The notes beneath the pieces were generated by a model. It had not been told where the DNA came from. It saw nothing but the letters and a program-made list of their open reading frames with translations, and searched no databases. From Hymenopellis radicata (taxonomy: Eukaryota; Basidiomycota; Agaricomycetes; Agaricales; Physalacriaceae), in NCBI GenBank assembly GCA_015501595.1, contig JADNRX010000091.1:102805-166804 (forward strand): 64,000 nucleotides of DNA, in the 5' to 3' direction. Shown in pieces: positions 1-11,561 of this stretch. Numbering within the stretch: the first letter of the stretch is position 1; each line of letters begins with the position of its first letter. A program made the translations under genes and the position numbers.

Positions 1-1790
1 CTCCGTACATGGTCGTCGTGGTTCGGGTTCAAGGTGGGTCGTATCCCGATAAGGCAATGTCCTCTATTTTGGCTGCGATAGAACTCTTTCACACCTGCCA
101 CCAGCACCACAAGAAACAATCCCTACCACCCCTACCATGGCCGGGACCGATGAGGAAATATTCGTCAAGCTGATATCGCCAATACGGAAACCCATTCCCA
201 TTTTTTGTTCTCAAAGTCCAGTTCAGTTTATCTATCCCCTAACCAATCTCCCATGATCCCAAAAGCTCCTTCGTCTTCGTTGCCAGTCTCTTCGACGCGC
301 CTCGGCGCGTGTCTGGCATGAATACGGAGACGAATTTGGAAAATTCGGGTCCTGACTTCCAGTACGTTTTTGTTTGGGCATCCATAATGCCTTCATGTTG
401 ATCTCCCCCATAGTTGATAGCGGAGCACTTTCCTCGGCGGTTTCACGCTCTCCTTGCCATTGTTTTCTCCTCCTTGTCTTTACCCTAACCCTTACGAAGG
501 GCGGGTTTACGGCCAAGTAATAGGCGGGTTCTGTAAGCTGTACGCAGATTCCCTTGCTACATGAAACATCTGCTCATCCTTCTTCTAGATATATACGTTT
601 AGTGTTGAGTATCGCAATCTGTCACACCATGATGAATATCATAACATCCCACTCGCCTGGCTTTCGCTTTATTGTCCGGCCGCCAGGGTATTTGAACACG
701 ATCCATATTCATCATGAGTACCCCATTCGCCGTATCGATAACTAAACACCAATCGCGACAACAAATTACTTACTTCTCTGTTCCTGTGAAACCCGCAACA
801 GAGATCACTTACTCGTAGGAAATGCTCCCATTTCTAGACCACCACGAACGAATAGGCGTGTCAGCTTTACCGTGGAAAGAGAACCTTTGCAGCACCGCCG
901 CTAGGAACAAAATTGGTGCGTTCCACCGCTTCACATCATGAGGATATCCTACTGACTGTAGCTTTATTTGGTACAGCACGACCTTTCGCCCACGATATCG
1001 AATGCGATGGCTCTCGTGCCAATAGGAATTGTCGTCCCTGAGAACATGTTCTAATGGCCGTGGAAACGCCTCTGTAGTAATGTCCGTTCTACTCAAGCGA
1101 ACATCTGTTCGTCCGTTCGCACCATCCATTTGGATTCCGGATTCCGGCTTAAACGCCCGTCGTTGACTGCTGCCTATCGTTACTGTCCTCGTTCAAATGC
1201 AGCGGTCCCAAACATCACCATCACAAGATAGCTTCCCCTCCGGAGTCAATATCGCTCCCGGCACATTCTGTCACCGGTACGGGATCGTTTCTGGGACTTT
1301 TTGTGGATATAATTCCCGTGATGCAGTCTTTGGTGTACGGCGTACACTACACTGTCTACAGTGCAATCTTACGGCTTGAGATGCGCCGGTCATTTGCCTT
1401 TGTGTCACTTAACAGCTACTCTTCTACACAGCTTTCATTCCGCGGTATGCCGGCCTATATGGCTTCGACGTCAATACAGGGGGGAAGGCTTCCGGCATGA
1501 ACGGATGTCTATGTATAGACGGCATTGGAGTAAGTTCGTGAATTTATGAACATTGCCCTTCCCAACTCACATCTGTTACTTTCAGCACCTCATAGGAGCC
1601 TAGTCGCGGAAGGATTAGTAGGGAAACGGTTGAATATGCATTTCCGTCAGTCTTAATCTTCTCGTTTGTTCGACAAGTCAGCTGATTCCGCTTCAGTCGA
1701 GCTGCCGGTGATGCACATTGCGTTACGGAATGACAGCACGGCTGTGCTGCTGCTGTTGAAACGTCTTGCTTTCACACTACCAGCACGCTC

Positions 1791-4700
1791 ATGTCAATCC
1801 ACGAAGTATCCAACGACGGGCAAGAAATGGCCTGCTAGTGGGTCTGCTCCGGCCCCGCGGTTGCGGAGGACGTGCCAATGCAGGCCGAAAGACATCCCAG
1901 CCAAGTCCTGAATCTGTACCCAACCCTCACAGCCCGCGAAAACGTTCTTTGGGCTGGCGCACGATGCCAGAAGGCAGGGCTATTTCGCGGCCTGTTTTCA
2001 ACGATGACTACGTGGCGCGATTCCCAGAGGATCCTTACGGCCAGGAAACCGCGCCCAACGCGAGAGCATACCGTGTGTATGTTGAAGAAGCCGCCGCCTT
2101 CGACGAAAATCTGGTTGGTCAATCCCGTGATGGTTTGGATGTGATGCTCGTATTCGTATGTATTCAAGCTTGTCGCTGAGTATTGTTACTGAGTAGAGTT
2201 ACTAGGCCGGTCTCTTCTCTGCCGTGGTCACATCGTTCCTCGTACAGGTTTCGCAGAACCTTCAAGCGGACTTTTCGGAGATGTCCGCTCTCCTACTCCA
2301 CGATCTTCTCGTAGTCCAGCTCGCCATTGTTGATGGCGGGACGGTGAATGTCACGACTCCCTCCATAAACCCCGTCGACAAATTCGACCCGGATGCGATC
2401 AATGTTTGGATTAACGGATTATGGGTTGTTAGTCTCGTCACCAGCCTCGTCGTTGCTCTCGCCGCCGTCCTGGTGAAGCAATGGCTGCACCGATACATGA
2501 TGTTCCCTTCTGGTACACCGCGACTTCGCAGTCACATCCGCCAATTTCGTTTCATGGGCCTTGAGAAATGGCGTGTCCGTATCATCATTGGAATGCTGCC
2601 TATCATTATGCACATCTCCCTCATGCTCTTCTTTGCTGGCCTCACCCTTTTCTTCATCCCATTACGCGTCCCACTCGCATGGACTGTTGGCACACTCACG
2701 GTCCTTGTCTGTGTTCTCTACCTCATCAGCAATACCATCCCAATTATCTTTCCGCAATGTCCCTACCAGACACCACTGACCGACTTCATTCATCACCTTT
2801 GTCACCTTGTCTGGTTCGGCATTCAGCTTATTAGACAACTCTGGCAGAAAATTATTCACCATTGTTTTGTGATGTGGCATGACATTTGCAAGCCGGATAT
2901 TCCATCAGAACATCAGTCTTTCGAGGCTTCGGATATGATTTCATCAGAGCATCAGTCTTTCACGGCTTTCGTAGTGTTCAAGTCGTTGGCTCAACTAGAG
3001 TCTGACGCAGTCCAAGATGCACATGATACTCTCGCTGTCGATGCTTTCGACTGGTTGTATCACATGTCGTCAAACCCCACTGTCCATTCTCTTGTCTTAC
3101 AGGGAATCAGTGGGCTTCCTGCCACATCGCACTTTTATGCTGAGATGAAATGGAGTGGTTCCTCAAACATGCAGAGTCAACGCTATGAACTCATCCTAGA
3201 AGCATTAGCAAGTTTCAACTTGCCTAGCCAATCATGGGTGCTGGAGCGCCTGTGTCGCTCTTATGTATTTCTTCGAATGGATAATTACACAGTAGCAGCA
3301 TGGCGCTTGAACTCAATCGGATATGATATATATCAGGATCCACGTATCAGAGCTGCTAGTCGGATTGCCTCCAGTAATTGGTACTTTAATGCAGAAGCTT
3401 TGTCCTTCTTCATCAGCCACTCCAATGTGCTCATGCATCCTCTTATTTGGAAACAAATAGTTCTTCGTATGCTGGACCCTTATTTCCCTCAGAAGAGTCC
3501 TTTCATTGACAATGATGAATGTTCATTAGCTTCATTCCTGTATGCAGTTATCAGTCCACCACCTACAACTAGTCTCAGTGTATCATTGATGACGGGTATG
3601 CAAGTCGTCTGGATTCATTTTGACCCAAAATTCTGGGATGCTCTTCTCAAATGGCCCCTCTTAATGTGCTATGATAGTATTCCAGTTGGGTCTATCTCTT
3701 CATATCACCGAACATTGATAGCTGCTGGGAAACTGTCCCTTTCTCATATTCAGCACCATGATGATATGAATCACTTTGCAATTTGCCGATATCTCAAGCT
3801 TCTTGCTTGTATTGTGGGGCTCCTCACAGATTTCGTTGTCACACCAAGTGCAGCCCAAATTCAATGGACAGTGGACTTCGACTTTTTGTGCAGTGTTATA
3901 ACAGTGATTCAAGATGGATCTATCACTTCCTTGCAATCCGAGCAAGAGAACAACCTGTGCTTATCATGTCTATCCAAGATTCAAAACATTTACTATTGGT
4001 CCTCCTCGAGGCCTAAATTCCATTTTCCAAGGCTTGAATTCCTTCTTCAAACCTGGGCCAATTTCTATGACCCCACACAATATGATTCTAATTTTGAAGA
4101 TTTACAAATGTCAAACCTCCAGATGCCTATACGTATAATGGAAAATGCATTGTCTCGCAGTCACGAGGAAGCATACAGAATCTTCAGGCATGAAGGGTGG
4201 ATAGTGATCATCTTCACAGAATGGGCGATATATGGTGGCAAGATGCTGGATTGGGTTATGAAGGCCTGTATCGAGGATCTTTACACTTTGACACCAGACT
4301 CGAACCATCGTGAATTCTGCAAATATCTCTACCAACCACAACAACTTGTACTCTGTTTCATGTTAATCGTTGCAGCAAGCGCCTGGGAGCCAGAGGACCC
4401 GCTAGACTACCTTGTCATACACCTAGCTAAAATATGCCCAACTCATACGTCATGGAGAGACTGTGATACGGCACTGAAAGCCATTCTTGTATGGGCTCAA
4501 ACACCGAATTCAGAGATATCTCTATTTCCGTGGCCATCCTCGTTACTACAGAACCTCTCTGCCACAGCGGCATTCCGCAAATATCCCTTAGTTGATCGGA
4601 TTGCACACCAGTTTTCTTCCCAAGATATGCGAGAATGTTTGGAAGTAGGCTTGAAAGCACTGCACACCATCTTGGAAAATGCTCAGTCCGTCAGTCCATT

Positions 4701-4838
4701 ACTCTTAGACACGAGACACAGTTTACTGACGAATCCCTCATGCAGGTCGACGGAGTCTTGATCCCTGACCTTGAGACTCAGATGAGCATTGATGCAGCCT
4801 TACCGGCGGAATCCCATATATCATCGGACAGAGATTGA
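1791..4838 (+). pseudogene. DUF6535 membrane protein, copy 1 (first exon decayed)
   Basis: By comparison with the intact copy at 53310-56354 the exons are 1791-2155, 2206-4689 and 4746-4838. Exon 2 is fully open (828 codons). It starts with the DUF6535 hallmark AGLFSAVVTSFLVQ and has three further hydrophobic segments: INGLWVVSLVTSLVVAL, MLPIIMHISLMLFFAGLTLF and VGTLTVLVCVLYLISN. A long soluble tail follows with no domain I can name. Exon 1 carries several small indels relative to copy 2 (an extra G after GAAATG near 1830, extra bases in GCCGAAAGACATCCCAGCC, an extra A near 1981), so the N-terminal part read from MSIHEV breaks. Either this is a pseudogene or translation begins later. DUF6535 proteins are common and multicopy in Agaricomycetes; their role is unknown. 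The final intron (GTCAG donor) and last exon match copy 2. Confidence 0.7.
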
Positions 4839-5096
4839 TGCGCGATGTGCATAGTACGCGTCGCGGGACCTTCATTCTCAGGATTACTAACTTAACACTA
4901 GAAATACTCACATTCATAAGTATCTGTGTGCAGTGCATCGAAATGTAATCGTAGCCCAGCCGTAGTATCCAGGCGTTGAAATGTAACCGTTCTAAACCAT
5001 TGAGCTCTCGTAAACACATAGAGCACCCGTAAACAAACATACACTGTGACTTCTTATTCGTGTCAGTCCTCTGAGACTCGACACTGGGCATTCACT

Positions 5097-5300
5097 CTAA
5101 GCCCTCGCCCTGAGCAGGATCTTGCATTTTGCTTTCAGCCGCAAGCAGGCTCCCTTCCTTGGCTTCTTGAAATGTGCTTTCTCATCCCAGGTGAAAGGGA
5201 TTTCTTGCTGGCGAAGAGAAGATACATCTCCTCGGGAGTGCGGTTTGCTATAGGAACGGTTCAACGCCAATACAAAACGCTCAGACCGGAGCGACACTCA
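5097..5300 (-). pseudogene. MFS sugar-transporter C-terminal remnant
   Basis: Read on the minus strand, the sequence gives a stretch resembling RTPEEMYLLFASK. This is the cytoplasmic tail signature of fungal hexose transporters (typically ...RTLEEMDxxF...). A frame change follows it, and the ending LLRARA-stop is shared with the better preserved homologue at 56575-56810. No transmembrane exons are recognisable upstream, so only the tail survives. It lies 3' to 3' with the DUF6535 gene in both duplicated blocks. The family call rests on this short motif alone. Confidence 0.4.
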
Positions 5301-5380
5301 GCTGCTCTCAGCAGTTTCCGGGTAGAAGGCCCAGACGTCGTGCTGAGGATGTGCAGGGTGCTGTGGGATGATATATAACA

Positions 5381-7005
5381 CCGAGACAGGATACGTGTTT
5401 CGCCATGTCTTTGTCACAGGAATGCACTGACGAGCTACGAAGTGGGATGGAGAATGGCAATGAAGATCGATCGAGAGGGGTGGATTGCCTTTTTGAGAAG
5501 CCTCTGTTCCCAACTTCCATCAGTGTTTGATCATCATCATCACTCCCTCTTCCCATCATCAGTTCTTTCTGTCATCCCATCATCATCATGACTTTGTTAC
5601 GCTGTTCTGCGGTTACGTTGTTATGTTGTTACGAGTTATGGGTTATGGGTTACGGGTTATGGGTCTCGTCTGCTTGTTCGCCTCAGAAATGGGGATTGTT
5701 GCTGGTGGTGGAATGTGAGACATTCTGAGACAATGCTGCTCAGCATCTCCAGAGTGCACGCCACGTCGAACCGAGTGTCGAGCGCCGGGAATTGGAACCC
5801 TGCGTGGAAGGTAGCGCAGGTTGTATTCGTCACCTGCTGAGTGGGACGCGTGAGCCGACAACTAGTTTTGTCGCCACGAAGCGCTGTCCGCTACAGTGCC
5901 AGCCCGTGGCTGCCAAAGCCGGCGTGGCGGTACGCGGGGCCCGGTTGCCGTAAGAACTCGGCCGTCGGGTGTATTACCTTCCTCATAACTCATAACTCAT
6001 AACTCATGTCTTCACGAACAATTCACGGCTGGTCTAGTTGGAATCGTCCCCAACTATGGATGCCCAGGATATCCTTTTCAACAATCAGGCGTGTCAGTGT
6101 CATAACTCGACCGAATTCCTGCCGAAGCGAGGATGAACATCTTTTCATGCCTATTCGGAGAGCGTAGAGGCGGTCATGCTATCCCAGGTCGGCCACTTTT
6201 TGCATGGCGATCCGGTACGTTGCACGGCGCTTGTATAGGTATATCTCACGAAGTTTCGTCCAGGATCAGACTTTATGAGGGGCAAGCTTTTCCGACCGAC
6301 GCCCTACTTTGCGCACGCTTGCTGCTATTCGAGTTTCTCCGGATGTACCACGGTCACGTCGGCGTTCTACAAGACGACAAACAGTAGGCAGGCCCGTTGT
6401 TCTCGGAAGAAAATCGGTTCCAATATCTGTCGTGCGTCGATACACTCACTTTCTTGTTCTCTGTGGCTCATTTCGAAAATCAGAATACCGGGTTCAACGT
6501 CCACCTCCGATGCAATCTACTCTTCATATCCCACCTTGGAAGGACGGTATTCATTCACCCGAGGTACCCTTGGGTTGACTCCGTGATCATTCGTCCCAGA
6601 GCTGCGGTGTCTTGCTCTTACTTTTCAGGTCAATGGAATTGATCATGCCTGCATTCCACGTCGAGCGCTATATAACGCCACTCGCCCAGTGTTCTAGCGC
6701 CTCATACCGGCGATAACCGTTTTTAGAATGCTCAATCAACGTCTGGCATGCCGCATGCGAGCGTTCGTGGTTGATCCTTTCCTTGTTTTCTGAGCAGCCG
6801 TCTTTTGATGATATGTGAGTATTGCTCATACAACTTACCATCTGTTACTGGGCTGATGCGTCACGATAGCTCTGACGCATGACGTTCGACCTTGCCGCGC
6901 TCACGGCGCGGGAATTAGTCGCTGAAGCCCGACCGCTTTGTCGTTTTAAACACACACGCCTTCTCGACACCTTCTGAAGCACTTGGCCACATCACCGGAG
7001 TTACC
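5381..7005. other. Intergenic, no gene seen
   Basis: I found no supported gene here. Near 5629-5665 there are tandem GGGTTATG-like heptamer/octamers, and near 5981-6007 the inverted version CATAACTC is repeated three times. They could be the ends of a small ~380-bp element. The 5760-5850 interval has tRNA-like fragments but no foldable tRNA. Confidence 0.5.
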
Positions 7006-7009
7006 AGTC

Positions 7010-7950
7010 TGGCCATGCCAACATATAACTAGTACGCGGGACACCTTTCGAACGTCACCATCGGGAGGCGTTCATCGTCGTGCGCCTCGACCTACTCAGT
7101 TGTGGTATCGACCACAGCATACCGATGGTAGGTAGCTGTCGTCGCTATCCACAGGTGCCATTCATTGAAAAGCCTAACAGTGTTTGCCATCCGCCGGAAG
7201 TTCATGCGCAGATGCCTCCCGCTCCAGTGACGTTGTCTGGATCGTCGAAACGTCTGCTATTGAAAACCTAGATCGCATGGGTGCCGTTGTCATCCATCCG
7301 GTTTAGGTAAAGCGGATTTTGCGAGTATGGATTTGTTCTATCAATCAGCGCCGCTCGCGCGTTCCGATACCCTTGGTCTTCTCCGAATGCCCCGGATAGT
7401 ATGGGACTGTTGGGGTTGTGGTTCGATTTGGAGGTGGCGTGCAGAGTCCCGCTTGAGGTTTTGAGGAAGAGGTGAAAGTGTATGTTGACGTTAGCATTTC
7501 ATCAAGGAGCATGCTGCGCGGGTTGGGCTGGATGTTTCGGAGGGGATCCACGTCGCGGTCACTTGATGAGGAATGTTATCTCTGTATAGAAGACATTCAG
7601 GTGAGGTCTTCGTCCTTTCTGGTATCGTTTGAGAAGTAACGTTGGTTATGGCATCTCATAGGAACGACGCCGATGACGATGACGACGACGATTGGCTATC
7701 CGCGAGGCTATGGCACCAAACATTCAACGACTACACCCGACACCCAGATGTGAATGAGGCGCTTGGGGTTCCCACAGATGAGATTGCTCGGCTTTGTAAA
7801 ACTATTTCTCCTGGGGACTGTCATTTCGCAGGATGTGAGGGGATACCGGTTTGGTTTTTGGAGCGCAGCTGGTGTACGAACGGAAGGGGAAGTTGAAGTT
7901 GGCAGCCTTGTGGGTCCGTGTGGGTCCGGTACCAGAGTCATCGCGCATTC
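7010..7950 (+). pseudogene. AAA-ATPase-like pseudogene (eroded copy)
   Basis: Three islands match the intact copy at 9720-11255 in order. Near 7060-7125 there is an exon-2 remnant (REAFIVVR, CGIDHS, with a following GTAGGT donor). Near 7285-7620 there is a heavily damaged exon-3 region, including the positions of the P-loop and of the segment after it. From about 7650 to 7830 there is an exon-4 remnant (DDDDDWLSARLWHQ, NDYTRHPDVNEALGVPTDEIARLCK). Stops and frame changes interrupt all of it. No start exon is visible. Confidence 0.6.
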
Positions 7951-8039
7951 GAGTTGCCTTTCTCGTTCGCACCTTTCTTAGCAGATTTCGTGTCTACTGC
8001 ATTAGTATATTCGTACTCCGACTCGGTCAAATACCTTTT

Positions 8040-8300
8040 ATCTGTGGGAACAGGACAGGCGAACAGGCGCCAGTTGCCTTTTCGAGAACGAATTTACTTC
8101 TTGTTCCCAACTTTCATGACGCCGGTGAAAACAGCGTCGTCTCGCTGGACCTGCTCTGATTTATGGACAACCCGGAACGAATAGACTTGCCAGCTCCTGG
8201 TGGATGAGATGATCCCAAATCGAAGACCACTACTGGGCGAATTGGTGCGTTCTCTACTCCGAGTCTTCAAGGATATCGGATTTACTTTGCTACAGATCGT
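8040..8300. repeat. Dispersed repeat R1, copy near centrin remnant
   Basis: A sequence of the form AACAGGCG..AGTTGCCTTTTCG followed by TTCCCAACTTTCATGAC, GACCTGCTCTGATTTATGGA and ACTACTGGGCGAATTGGTGCG. Recognisable relatives occur at about 50980-51200, 42640-42760 and 57110-57300. The second half also resembles 820-920 and 52400-52520. No coding potential is evident. It sits upstream of AAA-ATPase-like copies or of the duplicated blocks. Confidence 0.6.
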
Positions 8301-8507
8301 TTCTCGGGCTTGAAGCATAGTCGGAAGAAGGCTGCTTGCGAATCTGCTTATAAATCGACGCGGAATTGAAGGGCGTCGCGCAACGGACTCTGGTACGCTC
8401 ATCGTCTCCGCAATACACCTTGGTAATAACCTGTGACCCAGTGCTGCTCCCAACATGCATTCGGGCTCCATATTTCCTTCTACGCCCATCGTCGACTCCT
8501 CTTCCCT

Positions 8508-8997
8508 CCAGCGCCTTCGGACAAAGACGGCGCCGTCGACTACCACGAGATCAAAGTCGCGATACGCGCCCTCGGCTTCGACATGAAAAAGGCGGAAGTC
8601 CTCAAAGTCCTACGTGACAACGACAAGGGCGGCCTCATGGAATTCAATGATTTCGCGAAAATAAGTCAGTGGTCGCTATACATGGTTTTATCGCGTTCTA
8701 ATGAAGGGTAGTGAGCCAGCGAATATTGGCGCGTGATCCCATGGACGACTTGAGGCGCGCGTTTAAGCTGTTCGACGACGATAATGCTGGCAAGATTAGC
8801 CTGCGGAATCTGCGGCGAGTGGCCAAGGAGATTGGCGACCGCCTTGAGGACGACGAGTTGTATGTTGGCCTACCCCCGCATTCACTTGGCACTTCTAACG
8901 CGTCTTCACGCAAGCTATGATAGAAGAATTTGATTTAGACCAGGACGGCGAGATCAGCGAGCAAGAGTTTTACGCCATTATGCAAGACGATGCATGA
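8508..8997 (+). pseudogene. Centrin (CDC31-type EF-hand) pseudogene
   Basis: The translated pieces match centrin, the EF-hand protein of centrosomes/spindle pole bodies. They are [20 protein letters not shown] (EF-hand 1 loop onward), then SQRILARDPMDDLRRAFKLF with DDDNAGKISLRNLRRVAKE (EF-hand 3), then MIEEFDLDQDGEISEQEF (EF-hand 4). Probable exons are about 8508-8664, 8712-8859 and 8910-8997. Three defects are visible. The N-terminal helix before the first loop (EAFELFDT in relatives) is missing. Two residues are lost after DNDKGG, where the 51.5-kb fragment keeps HG. The acceptor of the last intron reads AC instead of AG in front of the conserved QAMIEE codons. It is therefore probably non-functional. 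Confidence 0.65.
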
Positions 8998-9049
8998 TCA
9001 GCTTATTGTGCTTCTCGCTCTGCCTTACATCGTCTCTGGGTCTTCGTGT

Positions 9050-9260
9050 ATATGGCCAATGTGCAAGGACAGTCGGAACTGGGAACAGCGCTGCATGCGA
9101 ACACGCTCGAAATGAATGTGGGCTGACGGCTGGGGAGGACGGAAGTCATTTGGAGTGCAGGATACATCTTAGGACTTGTGGTACGCTCCTCATTTCGAAG
9201 AACGCCTTTTGTATTACTCAACGTCGATTCATTTCGTATAGCGCAGTACTGTCGGCTACC
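9050..9260. repeat. Dispersed repeat R2, copy upstream of AAA copy A
   Basis: The core CAGGATACATCTTAGGACTTG continues into TGGTACGCTCCTCATTTCGAAGAACGCC-type sequence and is shared with about 20780-20980 and 57755-57960. All three copies lie 0.1-0.6 kb upstream of an AAA-ATPase-like copy, so R2 looks like part of the duplicated 5' flank of that family. The interval 9260-9655 between R2 and the next promoter has no gene I can support. Confidence 0.6.
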
Positions 9261-9659
9261 ATCAGCGGGTGGTCGACTCTGGCCAGGCTATGCGCTACGA
9301 ACGCGATCTTGATGACAACGTCGTGTTTGAGCTTTTCGCCGAGGAGGTAACTTGGTTTGTCGAGCGGTCGCTTCAACGGACGAGATACCTTCTACTAGGA
9401 TAGATCTCTCAGATGTCTTCAGCTTTTCAAGCCTACAGAATGTGCCGAGGTGACGCTACGTCCTTTTCTAGGAATAGACTTTTTGTTTTGTACACTTAGG
9501 ATGTCAGTATTTGTATCCATATCTCTGTGCTAGTATAACTGATTTCTCCTCCCATTTGTAGTGTGACCCCCGGGCAGCTGGTCATATATTGGCGGCTGTT
9601 CAAGCTTTCAAGAGTTAGATGGGGCAGACTACCAGGGAAAATTGAGACGGCCTCTTTGC

Positions 9660-9671
9660 GATCACGTGATC
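9660..9671. promoter_or_regulatory. E-box palindrome upstream of AAA copy A
   Basis: GATCACGTGATC, a perfect 12-bp palindrome containing CACGTG, ends 48 bp before the start codon. The same 12-mer occurs upstream of the copies starting at 58472 and 63853. CACGTG is a typical basic helix-loop-helix binding site; binding here is inferred. Confidence 0.55.
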
Positions 9672-9719
9672 ATCTCTCCATCATTTGAATTATTTTCTCT
9701 CCCTTTGTTACGAACCACC

Positions 9720-11255
9720 ATGGCACCACAACCCGACACCGTCCTTCTAGCTTGCGAACACAAATTTCACTGTATCGTCGGTGGAGAGACATTTTCCTAC
9801 GCCCTCGACGCCATCCTGAAAGCCCATGCCGATTCTCAATGCCCATGTACACTGGCCGGCTGCGATCGCGCCTGGATATCCGTAACGGGGCCAAACGACG
9901 CGCTTCCAGCCGACGCTGAAACTGTGGCTATGGACGACGTTGTGGACATGTACGAGCCGCCTATGGTCTGGTTTGGTTCTGCGTGGGACGAGCCGACGGG
10001 TAAGGGCATGCAGCGTTGCTTCATTTTGTGGCTTACCAAGTTTAGACTACGCGCTCGTAAATCCACACTGCAAAATGAACTCTAGCGTCTCCTCGGGGTC
10101 AAGGTCGTCCTCCTATACATTCATGCCGCGAGAGGCGTTCATTGTCGTGCGCCCAGGCCTCCTGAGGTGTGGCATCGACCCCAACATGCCCATGGTACGC
10201 CCTTGTTATCTAGCTGGAGGGTACATATTTTCATGGATTGAACAGCGTCTTCCGCCTTCTAAAGTTAGCTACACCAACGCGTCCCGTTTAAATGGTGTCG
10301 TCTGGATAGACAAAACCGGTGCTATGGACGATATGGATCGTCTGGGTGCACCGCTCTCCCTCATTCGTCGTCCCTCTGGGTTTGGGAAGACTTGTTTCGC
10401 CTTGATGAACTTGTACTATCACTCGGCTTTGACGGATTCCGACATGTTCAGCGACATGTTCAGCGCCACGAAAATTATGTCCTCGCCGTTGAATTTTCCG
10501 AACAGTTCAGGGCGGCTGATCTTGTTCTTTGACCTCGCTAAAGTGTCCAACGGTCCTGTTGAGCATTTCAAGGGCCTGCTACAGATGCACGTCCAGAGTA
10601 GCATTATTACTTTCATGGGGCAGTACGGCGAGTTGCTTGAGTCGCACCCCAATGCGGAGGCAGTACTTCCAGGGTCTCTCAAGAAGAATGGATTTCTATG
10701 CATAGAAGGCATTCGAGTAAGTTTGTGGGCTCGTACAAATAATTCACAGCTCACATGTGTTACTGTTAGCACCTCATAGGAGCGTCTGGGTGGACAGTGT
10801 ATGTTTTCATTGACAACTACAACGCCCCGGCTCGTGCCTACAACAACAGCACGAGGATAGCGAGCCTCATCGATTTGATCCTCGTTCGTCCACTCAGAGA
10901 CTTGGGCGGATTGGTCGCTGATGGTCTGATTCTCGGTGAATGCATGGAAGGTGACGATGGGGACTATTGCGACGACGAGGACATCTGGCTTGCCCCGAGT
11001 CCGTGGAACCAGATATCCGAGGACTATACCCGTCATTCGTATGTGGATGCGGCGTTTGGGCTTTCAGTCGATGAGATCGCGTGGTTGTGTAAGGCTGTGT
11101 CTCCCGAAGACCGTCTTTTGCTTGGTAAAATCCTCCAGGACGTTCGGGGGTACCAGTTTGGACCTGACGTAGGTCTGAAATACGGCACGCGGGACGTTAT
11201 CGATGCCATTCGCGCGCACACCGAAGGCGGAGAAGCGGTTGCGATTCTCAAGTAA
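9720..11255 (+). CDS. AAA-ATPase-like protein, copy A (intact)
   Basis: Exons 9720-9999, 10046-10194, 10246-10716 and 10770-11255 join in phase to 461 residues. The central part fits the AAA-ATPase-like family (PF09820 type): VVWIDKTGAMDDMDRLGAPL precedes a P-loop RRPSGFGKT (about residues 184-191), as in the family's DKT...RPRRFGKS pattern. The Walker B region reads VFIDNYNAPARAY (about 313-324), where the family consensus is IDEYDAP, so the catalytic Glu is Asn. The N-terminal ~90 residues are Cys/His-containing (ACEHKFHC, CPCTLAGCDRAW) and might bind metal. The C-terminal part (AAFGLSVDEIAWLCKAVSP, LQDVRGYQFGPD) is conserved in all copies. I see no signal peptide or membrane segment. The start is set by conservation with copies B and C. 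The function is unknown; it is probably a nucleotide-binding scaffold rather than an active ATPase. Confidence 0.8.
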
Positions 11256-11561
11256 TATTTTCTTTCTCATTTACAATGTACCCTGCTGTGCACTTGAAAC
11301 TCCGCTATCCAATTGCTCTCTCTAAGACTCCAATATCGTATCCTTACAGCAATTCGTCTTCGTTTGATCTTTGTTCCTCCTCCTCGTTATACGACTCAGC
11401 TACCTTCTCAGTTGTATTGGCCTTGTTTCCACGGAGACCGCCTCGGGCGCTATCAGCTAAACGACCACGCGTACACGATCAAGTAGCTGTACTCCACATT
11501 TCAGTGAGCACATTCAGCCCTCTTCTTCGGATGGTATCGTCACAATTTGGTGGATTGTATA

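Larger units (their letters stand above)
1..5380. repeat. Left copy of a duplicated DUF6535 block
   Basis: This stretch has a diverged second copy at about 51640-56850. Matching landmarks in the same order are a short coding-like start (MAGTDEEIFV) near 138 and 51687, a GGCGTGTCAG...GGTGCGTT motif near 850 and 52445, the whole DUF6535 gene, and a sugar-transporter tail remnant on the opposite strand. The copies differ by many substitutions and small indels, so the duplication is old. The window starts inside this block, so its left end is not visible. Apart from the DUF6535 gene I see no convincing gene in 1-1790; 138-215 may be the first exon of an unidentified gene. Confidence 0.75.

Noticed and set aside
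5629..5665. GGGTTATG/GGGTTACG tandem units resembling telomere repeats
   Set aside because: Units are irregular 7-8-mers, only four copies, with normal sequence on both sides; not (TTAGGG)n.
5760..5850. tRNA-like T-arm (GGGTTCCAATTCCCGG) on the minus strand
   Set aside because: No matching acceptor stem or A-box in position, and the anticodon-arm loop is too large; not a foldable tRNA.
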